Assembly: GCA_035649395.1 (NCBI GenBank)
Contig: DASRJR010000534.1
Span: 1 to 22,145 of the forward strand
DNA length: 22,145 nucleotides
Direction of reading: 5' to 3'
Source: Gp6-AA40 sp035649395
Lineage (GTDB): Bacteria; Acidobacteriota; Vicinamibacteria; Vicinamibacterales; UBA2999
In this document: one piece after another, positions 1-7,716 of the stretch
How the letters are laid out: each line of letters opens with the position of its first letter
Numbering within the stretch: position 1 is the stretch's first letter
The notes under the pieces: model-generated
The model's database searches: none
Seen by the model: the letters and a program-made list of their open reading frames with translations, nothing else
What the model was told of the DNA's origin: nothing
Translations under genes and position numbers: made by a program

Positions 1-753
1 GGCAACTCCCGTCGCGCCGTACGACGCCATTGCGGAGAGCCCGAAACCTGATCCCGGCAGCGCGCGCGGTGGCAGTGACTGGCATCGACTGGCGAGGTGA
101 CAGATCCAGAGCTGCCCGCTTTCTGCGCCGACGAGGTACGCATCGTCGCCGCCAGCGCGATACGCCGTGAGCGCTTCGAAGCCCTGATTGCTCCCAAGAC
201 GTGCGACCGGCTTCGGCACGTCACGCGGGGGCCGGTCCCCTCTGGCGGAATACAACCAGATCCGATGATTCCGTTCGAAGCTGATGAGGCGATCTCCGTC
301 CGGCATGATGGCGAGTCCTTCGGCGTCCGCCTGTTGCTTGTTCAGTAACGGGCGGCCTCTGACATCGAGCAGCGGACTCAGCTCCGCCTCCCGCAGCCCG
401 CGCAGACGACCGGAGGCATCGAGATCAAGCGTCGCTTCCAGCAACACACCCTGATCGCCGATGGCGACGAGATGACGATCCGAACTCACACGGAGATCCG
501 ACAGGCCGTGCAGCCGATCGGTATTCAGGCCCTCGAGCTGAAGCCCACCGGCATAGTGAAAGCGGCCGAGGCGAACTCGATTCGGGTCGCGTGGATCGAC
601 CGGAATACTGCGAACCTTCAGCTCGACCCGGCGGGACTGACGTGAAGCCTCGGACGAATCGCGGCCGGCCTGATCGGAGGTCGACTGTGCCACGAGCGTG
701 ACGATTGTAAGAACGGCGATCGCGGTTCCGATTACCCAGCGTGCGACTTTCAC
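1..753 (-). CDS. Phytase-like / esterase-like beta-propeller secreted protein (3' end missing)
   Basis: The frame runs from a GTG at 753 off the left edge, giving 251 residues with no stop. Residues 1-23 form a signal peptide or N-terminal membrane segment (a few basic residues, then a run of A, I, V, T and L). The rest matches the esterase-like-phytase family (PF13449/COG4246) by its pattern: a GLSDL segment, then AIGDQGVLLEATLD, GRLRGL, a DAEGLAIMPDGD block and SFERNHRIWLY. Members are predicted exported beta-propellers; the family name suggests ester hydrolysis but most are uncharacterised, so the substrate is unknown. GTG was chosen because the upstream in-frame codons give no better start and the signal peptide begins there. 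It lies downstream of mreB on the same strand, with a hairpin-repeat gap between them. The family assignment is fairly secure; the function is not. Confidence 0.72.
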   Translation of the reverse strand, partial: MKVARWVIGTAIAVLTIVTLVAQSTSDQAGRDSSEASRQSRRVELKVRSIPVDPRDPNRVRLGRFHYAGGLQLEGLNTDRLHGLSDLRVSSDRHLVAIGDQGVLLEATLDLDASGRLRGLREAELSPLLDVRGRPLLNKQQADAEGLAIMPDGDRLISFERNHRIWLYSARGDRPPRDVPKPVARLGSNQGFEALTAYRAGGDDAYLVGAESGQLWICHLASRCQSLPPRALPGSGFGLSAMASYGATGVA

Positions 754-829
754 GTCACGATCATAGGCCGTCGGCGGTTGGATGAGTGGTGCATCGGCGT
801 CCTGCCCGGTTGGCCGGCGCTGGAGGTCA

Positions 830-940
830 GGGCCGCCTGAAGGCGGCCCCCACGAGAGCTAGGGTAGGAGCCGCCTGAAGGCGGTTCCCTCGAGAGCTAG
901 GGCAGGGCCGCCTAAAGGGGCCCTACGAGCTAAAGGGAGC
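830..940. repeat. Three tandem 37-38 bp hairpin repeats
   Basis: Three degenerate copies begin at about 832, 870 and 907. Copies 1 and 2 share the palindrome CCGCC-TGAA-GGCGG and then a GAGAGCTAGGG tail. Copy 1 has a stem of GGCCGCC with GGCGGCC. Copy 2 has GGAGCCGCC with GGCGGTTCC, which pairs through one G-T. Copy 3 is diverged (GGGCC with GGCCC, loop around TAAA). The flanks of the stems change on both sides, so pairing is kept. The repeats lie 3' of mreB and 5' of the phytase-like gene, both on the minus strand, so they would be transcribed after mreB. A REP-type element or an RNA-stabilising or terminating structure is possible. There is no T-run for a standard intrinsic terminator. Confidence 0.8.
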
Positions 941-953
941 GGCCCCCACGCCG

Positions 954-1976
954 CTAGTGGACGGCGAGCTTCTTGAGCAGCGCCTTGTCCGCCAGCATCT
1001 TGCCGGCGCCGATGACGACGGCCGAGAGCGGCTGCTCGACGATCTGCACCGGCAGCGACGTCTCCTGACGGATGCGTCGATCGAGGTTGCGCAGCAGCAC
1101 GCTGCCGCCGCAGAGCGCAATGCCGCGGTCGAAGATGTCCGACGAGAGCTCCGGCGGAATCTGATCGAGCGTCTCGAGGATCGCGTTCAGGATCGTCTTG
1201 AGCGGCTCCGACAGTGCCTCGCGAATCTCGGCGTCGCTGACGTTCACACGCACCGGGACGCCTTTCGTGAGATGACGGCCTTTCACTTCCATCGTCATCT
1301 CCTTGTCCAACTCGGTCGCCGATCCGATCTCCATCTTGATCGCTTCGGCGGTGCGTTCGCCGACCAGCAGCTCGTGACGTCGCTTGAGATGCTGGATGAT
1401 CGCCTCATCGAAGGCGTCGCCGGCCACGCGAACCGACTTGCTGATCACAACCCCCGCGAGTGAGATCACCGCGATGTCGGTCGTGCCGCCGCCGATGTCG
1501 ATGATCATGTTGCCGGCAGCTTCGGTGATCGGCATGCCGGCGCCGAGCGCCGCGGCCATCGGCTCGTCGACCAGGAACACCTCGCTGACCTTGGCGCGAT
1601 ACGCGCTGTCCTTCACGGCGCGCCGCTCCACCGGCGTAATCTGCGCCGGCACGCCAAAGACGACGCGCGGGCGCGTCCAACCGCCCACCTGCGCGTTCGT
1701 CTTCTTGATGAAGTGCGTGAGCATCTTCTCCGCGGCGTCGAAGTCGGCGATCACGCCGTCGCGAATCGGCCGCACCGGACGCAATCGATCCGGCGTGCGT
1801 CCGAGCATTTCACGCGCGTCGTCGCCGACGGCCTCGACCGCGCCGGTCGCCGTGTTGAAGGCGATCAGCGACGGTTCGCTGAGGACGACCCCGCGCCCGA
1901 GCGCGAAGACGCAGGTATTGGCAGTGCCCAGATCGATGGCGAGGTCCGTGCCGAGTCGCGCAAAAGACATGTGCAT
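954..1976 (-). CDS. mreB: MreB-like actin-family cell-shape protein
   Basis: This 340-residue bacterial actin homologue has the usual MreB length. MreB polymerises on the inner membrane and guides lateral cell-wall synthesis. Visible ATPase motifs are phosphate-1 DLGTANT (residues 15-21), a VDEPMAAALG segment with the probable catalytic Glu, phosphate-2 IDIGGGTTD (about residue 159), and an adenosine-loop LCGGSVLLRNL near the end. Classical MreB has LTGGGALLRGL at that last site, so this copy is somewhat divergent. The start could be the ATG at 1976 or the ATG at 1970 two codons later; neither has a good Shine-Dalgarno. No mreC, mreD, pbp2 or rodA follows, so it is an orphan copy rather than part of the mre operon. 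Family certain; a paralogous role (Mbl/MreBH-like) cannot be excluded. Confidence 0.93.
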   Translation of the reverse strand: MHMSFARLGTDLAIDLGTANTCVFALGRGVVLSEPSLIAFNTATGAVEAVGDDAREMLGRTPDRLRPVRPIRDGVIADFDAAEKMLTHFIKKTNAQVGGWTRPRVVFGVPAQITPVERRAVKDSAYRAKVSEVFLVDEPMAAALGAGMPITEAAGNMIIDIGGGTTDIAVISLAGVVISKSVRVAGDAFDEAIIQHLKRRHELLVGERTAEAIKMEIGSATELDKEMTMEVKGRHLTKGVPVRVNVSDAEIREALSEPLKTILNAILETLDQIPPELSSDIFDRGIALCGGSVLLRNLDRRIRQETSLPVQIVEQPLSAVVIGAGKMLADKALLKKLAVH

Positions 1977-2183
1977 AATTCCAGAGGGGTATTACTGGCG
2001 AGGCAAAAGACGTTCCCGGGCGACATCGAGGAGGGGAGTCGCCAATCTGTTCCGAATTCTGCAGGTTGGTGTTGAGAGACGAGGCTGGTCGGGCGCCGCC
2101 CGATTACGCTGCAGGCTGGTCGCTGACACTCTTGTGGCCGGCGCCCAACGTCCTCGGTTATCCTGTCTGCAGGGAGGCGCGAA

Positions 2184-2552
2184 ATGGCACACGAGCACCA
2201 CGGAACGAAGGAACTGGCGTCGGCCATTCGTGCCGGGGCGCAGCGTCGGCCCGAGCAGGCGTTCGGCGACTACTTCGTCGGCAGGCGCGCCTCCTGCGCG
2301 CTCGGCGCTGCATACGAAGGCATCTACCGGCTCGCTGATGACATGGGTGGCAAGCGTCCCACGAAAGATCTGGTTGGCTTCTTCGATTGCCTCGAAGGAT
2401 CCGTTCGCGCCTGCCCGATCGAAGGATGCAAGAAGCGCCTGCTGCTCTCGGCGATGATCGTTCACCTCAACGATCACCACGAATGGTCGCGCGAGCAGAT
2501 CGCGACCTGGCTCGAAGAGAACGGCGGTACCAAGAAGACTCCGGCCGCCTGA
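2184..2552 (+). CDS. Small protein with C2H2-like zinc-site pattern and HLND motif
   Basis: A 122-residue protein starts at an ATG preceded by a good Shine-Dalgarno (AGGGAGG, about 7 nt upstream). No signal peptide or membrane segment is seen, so it is probably cytoplasmic. The C-terminal third contains C77-x4-C82-x11-H94-x3-H98, a spacing able to bind one zinc ion. It overlaps a motif HLNDHHEWSREQIATWLEE, which I recall as recurring in uncharacterised bacterial small proteins. The N-terminal half is helical-looking and rich in Ala, Arg and Gly. It is divergent from mreB, with a 207-bp gap. The function is unknown; binding to nucleic acid or protein is only a guess from the zinc-site pattern. 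The reading frame is well supported by its ribosome site and composition. Confidence 0.78.
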   Translation: MAHEHHGTKELASAIRAGAQRRPEQAFGDYFVGRRASCALGAAYEGIYRLADDMGGKRPTKDLVGFFDCLEGSVRACPIEGCKKRLLLSAMIVHLNDHHEWSREQIATWLEENGGTKKTPAA

Positions 2553-2561
2553 TCGCTATCG

Positions 2562-4130
2562 CTACCGATCGACCGTCGTTTTCACCGGACAGCCTGCCAT
2601 CGACAGCCCTGCCGCCTCGACCGAGGCGCAGAGCGCCTGCGCGTTCTTGATCTGCTTCGCGATCGCTTCCTCCACTTCGGCGAGCGGGAGGATGGTGCCG
2701 TGCACGGGAACGTCGCGCTCGACTTGCAGGTTGCGGTGGCGAACGTTGTCGATGTAGCTGCTGCCCCACCAGTACGAGTCCCAGTTCACGTCGAATAGGT
2801 CACCCTGCACGAGCAAGCGTTCGCGGGGCACATACACCATCAGGCCGTCGGCCATGTGGCTGTTGGCGATGACGCGATAGATCTCGATCGTCATCGAGCC
2901 GTCCTTCATCGTCAGATGGTCGTCCACTGCCTTGAACGTGAGCGGACGGGGGTTTCGCCCAAGCGCATCAGGAAAAAGCTTCGCCGGGCGTGACGTCACT
3001 TCGCGGATGAACGCCTCGTTGCCCTTGTGCATGACGATCGTCAGGCCCTCGGCCACCGCGGTGCGGAGACCGCCGGTGTGATCGAAGTGGTGATGCGAGA
3101 CGATCGCTTCGGTCAGCGGTTTCCCCGGCACGAGCGACCGCGCCTTGTCGATGACCGCCTTGGCGTTGGCTTCGCTGGCGTAGACCTCGAACAGCGTGAG
3201 GTGGTCGTCGAACTCGAACAGCACCGAGTTGCCGGCGCCCCGCAGAAACCAGATGCCCTTGGCCACTGCCGTCGATTCGATCACGGGCGCTTGCGGCGCC
3301 GGTAGCGGAGCGGCGCTCGCAATGAACGGCGGCGAGCCCAGTTCCGGCGCGTCGGCGGCGTGGCGATCGACGTAGAGCTTCTGCAGGACGATGTTCCTGA
3401 AGTCGATCGTGGTGTTGTATCCCGTCGGCATCAGGACGCCACTCACGGGCTCGTAGCCGGTGAACGCGGCGCGATAGGTGACGTCTCCGAGGTTGGTGTC
3501 CGGTCCGATCCAGCTGACCCAGGCCGGGAGCGACGTGGTGGAGTCGACCGCGAGCGTCACCGTATCACCTTCGGGAACCGTGATGTCGACCAGCCGCAGT
3601 GGTCCGGAGCCGCGCACGTTTCCAAGCTTCGCTTTCGCACCCAGCGCGGTCCGAACGATGACGACGGGATCGGCCAGCATATCCATGCGTCGCGCCCGGG
3701 CGGCGGCAGCGGTCGCTCGGATCGCGGCGCCGTTGGCGTTGATGTTGAACGCGAGGTCGCCATCGAGCCCCTGCTGTGTGACGACGCCCTTCATGTTCTG
3801 TGCGGCGGCGAACACGAACGCATTCAGCTGCCGCTGGCGCACACGCATACGCCCGTTCTCGAGGTCGACGACGCGGACGTAGTCGCGCAGGTCGATCCAT
3901 TTCTGAGGCGCGTCAGGAGACGAGGTGATGTTGCCGCCGCCGTTCTGGTAGGCAATCTGGCCGTATCCCTCGACAGTGATCCGTTTGAGCGCGAGGATTC
4001 TTTCGCGACCACCCATCGCCTCTGCGGCTCGAGTCACGAGCTGACGCGACGGGCTCGACTGTCCTTGCGCGGTGAGATTCGCGATGACGGCCACGCCAGC
4101 GATCGCAACTGGGAACAGCAGCTTTCGCAC
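2562..4130 (-). CDS. Exported metallo-beta-lactamase-fold hydrolase with long N-terminal domain
   Basis: A GTG at 4130 is preferred because GGAGG lies 6 nt upstream of it and a signal peptide starts right there (RKLLFPVAIAGVAVIA). The ATG at 4154 would add eight residues and lacks this spacing. The resulting 522-residue protein has a beta-rich N-terminal half, then an MBL domain with HHHFDH (H-x-H-x-D-H, around residue 343), a downstream SHMADG, QGDLFD supplying the bridging Asp, and VHGT near the end as the likely last His ligand. These are the two-metal-site ligands of the family. The substrate is unknown; nothing links it specifically to antibiotics. It follows the M1 aminopeptidase after a short gap and is very likely co-transcribed with it, suggesting periplasmic degradation or processing. 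Fold sure, reaction not. Confidence 0.88.
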   Translation of the reverse strand: MRKLLFPVAIAGVAVIANLTAQGQSSPSRQLVTRAAEAMGGRERILALKRITVEGYGQIAYQNGGGNITSSPDAPQKWIDLRDYVRVVDLENGRMRVRQRQLNAFVFAAAQNMKGVVTQQGLDGDLAFNINANGAAIRATAAAARARRMDMLADPVVIVRTALGAKAKLGNVRGSGPLRLVDITVPEGDTVTLAVDSTTSLPAWVSWIGPDTNLGDVTYRAAFTGYEPVSGVLMPTGYNTTIDFRNIVLQKLYVDRHAADAPELGSPPFIASAAPLPAPQAPVIESTAVAKGIWFLRGAGNSVLFEFDDHLTLFEVYASEANAKAVIDKARSLVPGKPLTEAIVSHHHFDHTGGLRTAVAEGLTIVMHKGNEAFIREVTSRPAKLFPDALGRNPRPLTFKAVDDHLTMKDGSMTIEIYRVIANSHMADGLMVYVPRERLLVQGDLFDVNWDSYWWGSSYIDNVRHRNLQVERDVPVHGTILPLAEVEEAIAKQIKNAQALCASVEAAGLSMAGCPVKTTVDR

Positions 4131-4189
4131 GATCAGCCTCCGGTGGAGGCGCATTGTACTCGGAGGGTCCGCTCAGTCTGGCGTTCCGC

Positions 4190-6784
4190 TTACTTGGTCT
4201 GAAGCCACTTGCTGAGCGGCTCCGATTGTCGCTCGTCCAATGCCACGCAGCTCTCGATGCGTTCGACCGCGAGCTGCACCGCCCGATCGATGGCCGGTAG
4301 ACGGTTGCGTGCGAAGAATTCCTTGACTTCGGCGGCGCGCGCCGTCGAACAGAACGAACCGAGCGACTCGACGACTCCCGGTATGCCCTGGAACACGTCG
4401 AGCCGCTTGAGTAGCACCGGCCATTGTGCTTTGACGAACTCCCACGCCATCTCTGCGGTCGCCGGCGATGCCAGCAGAGGCCCGATCAGGGTCGCCGCAT
4501 CCTGCGATCGGACCTGCGGCGAGATGGCATAGTTCAGCGTGCGCTTCGCCAGCGCGGGATCGCCGAAGGAGGGCAGCGCGTTGAAGAGGCGGTAGTACTC
4601 CTCCGGCTGCGCGCTCGATTGGCCGAGTCGAGCGAGGTAGCGGTCGTACAGCGCGCGGTCCCCGCCGGTCGCCGCGACGATCAAGACGGTTTCCGCCATT
4701 GACGGCGGCAACGAGCGAGGGTTCTCGAGATAACGGTCTGCGAGCTGTCGCGCCTGCCGCTGGACGTCCGTGTCGTTGCCGATGACGCCGACGATCGTCA
4801 TCAGCGCGGCCCGAAGGTGTTGCCGTTCATCGGACTCGTTGGCATCTGCCGGGCCGAGCGCGGTGAAGGCCGGCCCGAAGCGTGCGCGGACCCACGCCGT
4901 GAAGCGAGGGATCTCCTCGGCTCTGGCGATGCTGGTCTCGATCTGCGAGAGCCGTTCCTCCATCAGGTCCAGGATCTCGGCGGCGGTGCTCGTCGACAAC
5001 GCGTCGACCAGATCGAGATAGACGTCGACGTCGTGCCGGCCGGCGCGCACCATCCACCACTCGTTGCCGAGGGTGTTCATCCACTCGGTCGTCTTCAGCG
5101 ACGCGGGGGCCTTCGCGAGCGAGCGCACCTGTTCCGGGGAATAGTCGGTGAAGTAGTAGCCGCGGCTGTCGGCGTTGGCGTACACCGGTCCGCAGCCGTC
5201 GAAATGCAGCGCCGTCTCCCTGCGATCGATCACTTCGCAGCGCGGAGTGCCGCTCGGCGTCTTGAAGCAGACCGGGAGCGTCCAGCTTTGCGAGGCGATC
5301 TTCGCACCAGGCGCACCGACGAATCGATCCACGCCCAGGGAGACCTGGCTGGCGCCGCTCTCACACCTGTTCCGAACCGTCAGCACCGGCGCGCCGCCCT
5401 GATCGACGAACGTGCGCATGATTCGATCGACCGGCTTGCCGGTGACCCGCGCCACTTCGGTCCAGAAGTCCGGGCCCGCCGCATTCCCATACGAAAACTT
5501 CTTCAGATACGAGGCGACGCCACGACGAAACGGCTCCGGACCGACGTACGCCTCGATCATGCGCAGCACGGCGGCGGTCTTCTCGTATGCAATCGCGTCG
5601 AACACTTCGTTGATCTCGTCGGGCGTCTCGACAGCGACGCGAATCGGACGCGTCGACTGCAGGGCGTCGAGCCCCAGTGCTTTGAGCGTTTCGTTGCTGT
5701 CGTCGCGCTCGATCCGCCAGTCTGGGTGCCATGCCGCCAGTGGCTTGCTCGCCATCCAGGTGGCGAACCCTTCGTTCAGCCAGATGTCGTCCCACCACCG
5801 CATGGTCACGAGGTCGCCGAACCACTGATGCGCGATCTCGTGGGCGATCACATTGGCGACGCGCTTCCGTACTGCGATGGAGGAGTTCGCGGGATCGACC
5901 AGCAGGAGACGATCGCGGAACGTGATCGCGCCGATGTTCTCCATCGCGCCGGCGGAGAAGTCGGGCAGCCCGATCAAATCGAGTTTCTTGAACGGGTACT
6001 TGATGCCGAAGTACTCGTTGAAGAACTTCAGCTCGATACTCGCGGCCTCGAGCGCGAACGCCGTCAGGGAGCGCTTGTCCGGCGTGGAGCAGACGCGAAT
6101 GGGAATGCCGTCGGCGGCGCCTTCGCGGCAGACGAAGTCGCCTGCGACCAACGCCAGCAGATACGACGACATCTTCGGCGTCCGCTCGAACCGGATCGTG
6201 TGCTTGCGGGGTTCCGGTCCCGGCGTATCGCTGACCTGCCGTCCGTTGGAGAACGCCACGTCGCCCGAGTCGACGGTCATCGACACGTCGTATGTCGCCT
6301 TGTAGATCGGTTCGTCGAAGGACGGGAACGCGCGGCGGGCGTCGGTTGCCTCCATCTGGCTCGCAGCGTACTTGCGACCGTTCGCTTCACCAATGTAGAA
6401 GCCGCGCAGCTTGTCGTTGAGGACACCGGTGTAGGTGATCTGGATGGTGGCGGACCCTTCGGCCAGCGTGTCTGGCACGGTGAACGTCGCCGTCTCCTTG
6501 GCCGCGTCCGTCGTCACACGCGCGGTCTGGGTGCGCCCACCGGCCGTGATCGTGACCTCGCCGAACTGGATTTCTGCGGCATGCAGCGTGATGGTCTTGG
6601 TCGGCTCGGTGATGGTGATGTGAATCGATTCGCGGCCGCGGAAGGTCTCGTTCTCGAGGTCTGGACTGAATGACAGCGTGTAGTGTTCGGGCAGCACCGT
6701 GCCGGGCAGGCGCTGGGCGGTTGCCGGCGTGGACCACAGAACGGACAACAGAAGAACAGGAACCGAGCCGACAAATCTGACCAT
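4190..6784 (-). CDS. Periplasmic M1-family zinc aminopeptidase
   Basis: This 864-residue protein has a cleavable signal peptide (residues 1-23, hydrophobic core then TPATAQ). The N-terminal beta domain is followed by the exopeptidase signature GAMEN (about 278-282) and the zinc site HEIAH (about 314-318), then 18 residues to the third ligand in NEGFATW. This is the complete gluzincin motif HExxH-x18-E. The C-terminal half is the helical ERAP1-like domain typical of M1 enzymes. It would remove N-terminal residues from peptides in the periplasm. The length matches exported M1 enzymes. The gene heads a two-gene operon with the MBL-fold protein downstream. The ATG at 6784 has only a weak Shine-Dalgarno but gives the correct signal peptide. 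Family and activity are close to certain; the preferred residue is not readable here. Confidence 0.95.
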   Translation of the reverse strand: MVRFVGSVPVLLLSVLWSTPATAQRLPGTVLPEHYTLSFSPDLENETFRGRESIHITITEPTKTITLHAAEIQFGEVTITAGGRTQTARVTTDAAKETATFTVPDTLAEGSATIQITYTGVLNDKLRGFYIGEANGRKYAASQMEATDARRAFPSFDEPIYKATYDVSMTVDSGDVAFSNGRQVSDTPGPEPRKHTIRFERTPKMSSYLLALVAGDFVCREGAADGIPIRVCSTPDKRSLTAFALEAASIELKFFNEYFGIKYPFKKLDLIGLPDFSAGAMENIGAITFRDRLLLVDPANSSIAVRKRVANVIAHEIAHQWFGDLVTMRWWDDIWLNEGFATWMASKPLAAWHPDWRIERDDSNETLKALGLDALQSTRPIRVAVETPDEINEVFDAIAYEKTAAVLRMIEAYVGPEPFRRGVASYLKKFSYGNAAGPDFWTEVARVTGKPVDRIMRTFVDQGGAPVLTVRNRCESGASQVSLGVDRFVGAPGAKIASQSWTLPVCFKTPSGTPRCEVIDRRETALHFDGCGPVYANADSRGYYFTDYSPEQVRSLAKAPASLKTTEWMNTLGNEWWMVRAGRHDVDVYLDLVDALSTSTAAEILDLMEERLSQIETSIARAEEIPRFTAWVRARFGPAFTALGPADANESDERQHLRAALMTIVGVIGNDTDVQRQARQLADRYLENPRSLPPSMAETVLIVAATGGDRALYDRYLARLGQSSAQPEEYYRLFNALPSFGDPALAKRTLNYAISPQVRSQDAATLIGPLLASPATAEMAWEFVKAQWPVLLKRLDVFQGIPGVVESLGSFCSTARAAEVKEFFARNRLPAIDRAVQLAVERIESCVALDERQSEPLSKWLQTK

Positions 6785-7036
6785 ACGAGGCCCACGTTAG
6801 CAGAACTGTGTGGGGGTGGGACGAAACGTGGGATGACTGGCTGCGGGCTTGGGCGGTCCAGGCGGCAGGGATTTGGCATTGGATGGGGTTGCCCGGGCCG
6901 GAACCGGTGTTTCAGGCCGAAATCCGAATAAGGCCGGGCTGGCGTGTACTGGGTCCATACGGGATTCACCGGACTTACGCTCAATCCCCGGGGTCCCCAC
7001 GACGCATGCCTGCGTCGTGGGGTGGAGGTGAGGCAT
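6785..7036. promoter_or_regulatory. Divergent intergenic region between M1 peptidase and lipoprotein
   Basis: This 252-bp G-rich gap must hold promoters for both outward genes. I see no convincing -35/-10 pair. A GG-N10-GC sigma-54 pattern was sought around TGGCATTGG and did not fit by spacing. The clear structure is the hairpin at 6995-7022, with a CCCCGGGG palindrome at 6986-6993 just before it. No protein-coding potential is supported; open frames crossing it lack start signals. Confidence 0.5.
6995..7022 (+). promoter_or_regulatory. Perfect 12-bp hairpin abutting the ribosome site
   Basis: CCCCACGACGCA (6995-7006) is followed by a TGCC loop and its exact complement TGCGTCGTGGGG (7011-7022). 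The Shine-Dalgarno GGAGGTGAGG of the lipoprotein gene begins two bases later and the ATG is at 7037. The very stable stem ends next to the ribosome site, so it may modulate translation or protect the mRNA 5' region. As DNA it could also be an operator palindrome. There is no following T-run, which argues against a terminator. Confidence 0.7.
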
Positions 7037-7708
7037 ATGCAGAAGTGGTTCTGTGCCGTGGTCCTCGCTGGTGTTTGTGCCGCGTGCGGCGGCTCGGGCT
7101 CGCCGGAGCAGTCGGCAGCTCCCGCTCCAGGGGAGGATGCGAAGTCGGCGGCCCCTGCGCCGCCCGAGAAACCGGCGGAGCCTGTTTATCGAGAAGTGAC
7201 CGTGCCGGTAGGGACGACGCTGCGGCTGGAATTGAAGTCGTCAGTCGCGTCCGACACCAGCAAGGTCGAAGACACGGTCCGTGCCGTGCTGCGGCAATCC
7301 GTCATGATCGACGGCAAGCAGGTGATACCCGCCGGTACCGAAGTCGTTGGTACGGTGACGGACGTCGAACGCTCGGGCCGCGTGAAGGGCCTTGCTCATG
7401 TCGCGTATCGGTTCACGTCGCTTCGGCACGACAGCGAACGCTACGACATCCGGACGGCGGTCATTTCGCATCAAGCGAAGCCGACGAAGAAGAAGGACGC
7501 CACCAAGATCGGGATCGGTGCCGGAGCCGGAGCGGCGATCGGCGCCATTCTCGGCGGCGGCAGTGGCGCGGCCAAGGGCGCGGCGATCGGCGGCGGTGCG
7601 GGCACCGGTGCGGTGCTGGCGACGCGCGGCGACGAGGTTCGGCTTGGTCCCGGCGCGGATGTGAATGCGCGACTGACGTCGCCGCTCACCATTCGCATCA
7701 AGACGTAG
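7037..7708 (+). CDS. Glycine-zipper outer-envelope lipoprotein
   Basis: The ATG at 7037 was chosen over an upstream ATG at 6944 because GGAGGTGAGG lies just upstream and a lipoprotein-type signal peptide starts there (MQKWFCAVVLAGVCAAC, lipidated Cys probably 17, less likely 14). The mature N-terminus is Ala/Pro/Glu-rich linker to about residue 50. A beta-rich domain follows (VPVGTTLRLELKSSV to GTVTDVERSGRV). Residues about 155-195 are a glycine-zipper, a repeated GxGxGxG pattern able to insert in or pack against membrane. The last segment (RLGPGADVNARLTSPLTIRI) resembles the end of TrbI/VirB10-like beta domains. The lipobox is imperfect (Cys at -3). The protein of 223 residues probably sits in the cell envelope; its role is unknown. 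It converges on the hydrolase gene with an 8-bp gap. Confidence 0.82.
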   Translation: MQKWFCAVVLAGVCAACGGSGSPEQSAAPAPGEDAKSAAPAPPEKPAEPVYREVTVPVGTTLRLELKSSVASDTSKVEDTVRAVLRQSVMIDGKQVIPAGTEVVGTVTDVERSGRVKGLAHVAYRFTSLRHDSERYDIRTAVISHQAKPTKKKDATKIGIGAGAGAAIGAILGGGSGAAKGAAIGGGAGTGAVLATRGDEVRLGPGADVNARLTSPLTIRIKT

Positions 7709-7716
7709 CCGTTTTC

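Noticed and set aside
97..348. A short plus-strand open frame near the left edge
   Set aside because: The minus strand there reads as a phytase-like protein across the full 753 bases with family motifs.
830..940. Possible CRISPR array
   Set aside because: Repeats are 37-38 bp end to end with no unique spacers and diverge between copies; no cas genes nearby.
2562..4130. True beta-lactamase (antibiotic resistance) call
   Set aside because: The MBL fold is shared by many hydrolases; the long N-terminal domain and context with an aminopeptidase do not fit known class B enzymes.
4817..6673. A 618-codon plus-strand open frame opposite the M1 aminopeptidase
   Set aside because: It is antisense to a gene with a complete peptidase motif set; its product is Arg/Gly/Val-rich with no recognisable motif, typical of a GC-rich shadow.
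6870..6892. Possible sigma-54 promoter (TGGCA followed by TTGC)
   Set aside because: The GG and GC elements are 14 bases apart, not the required 10.
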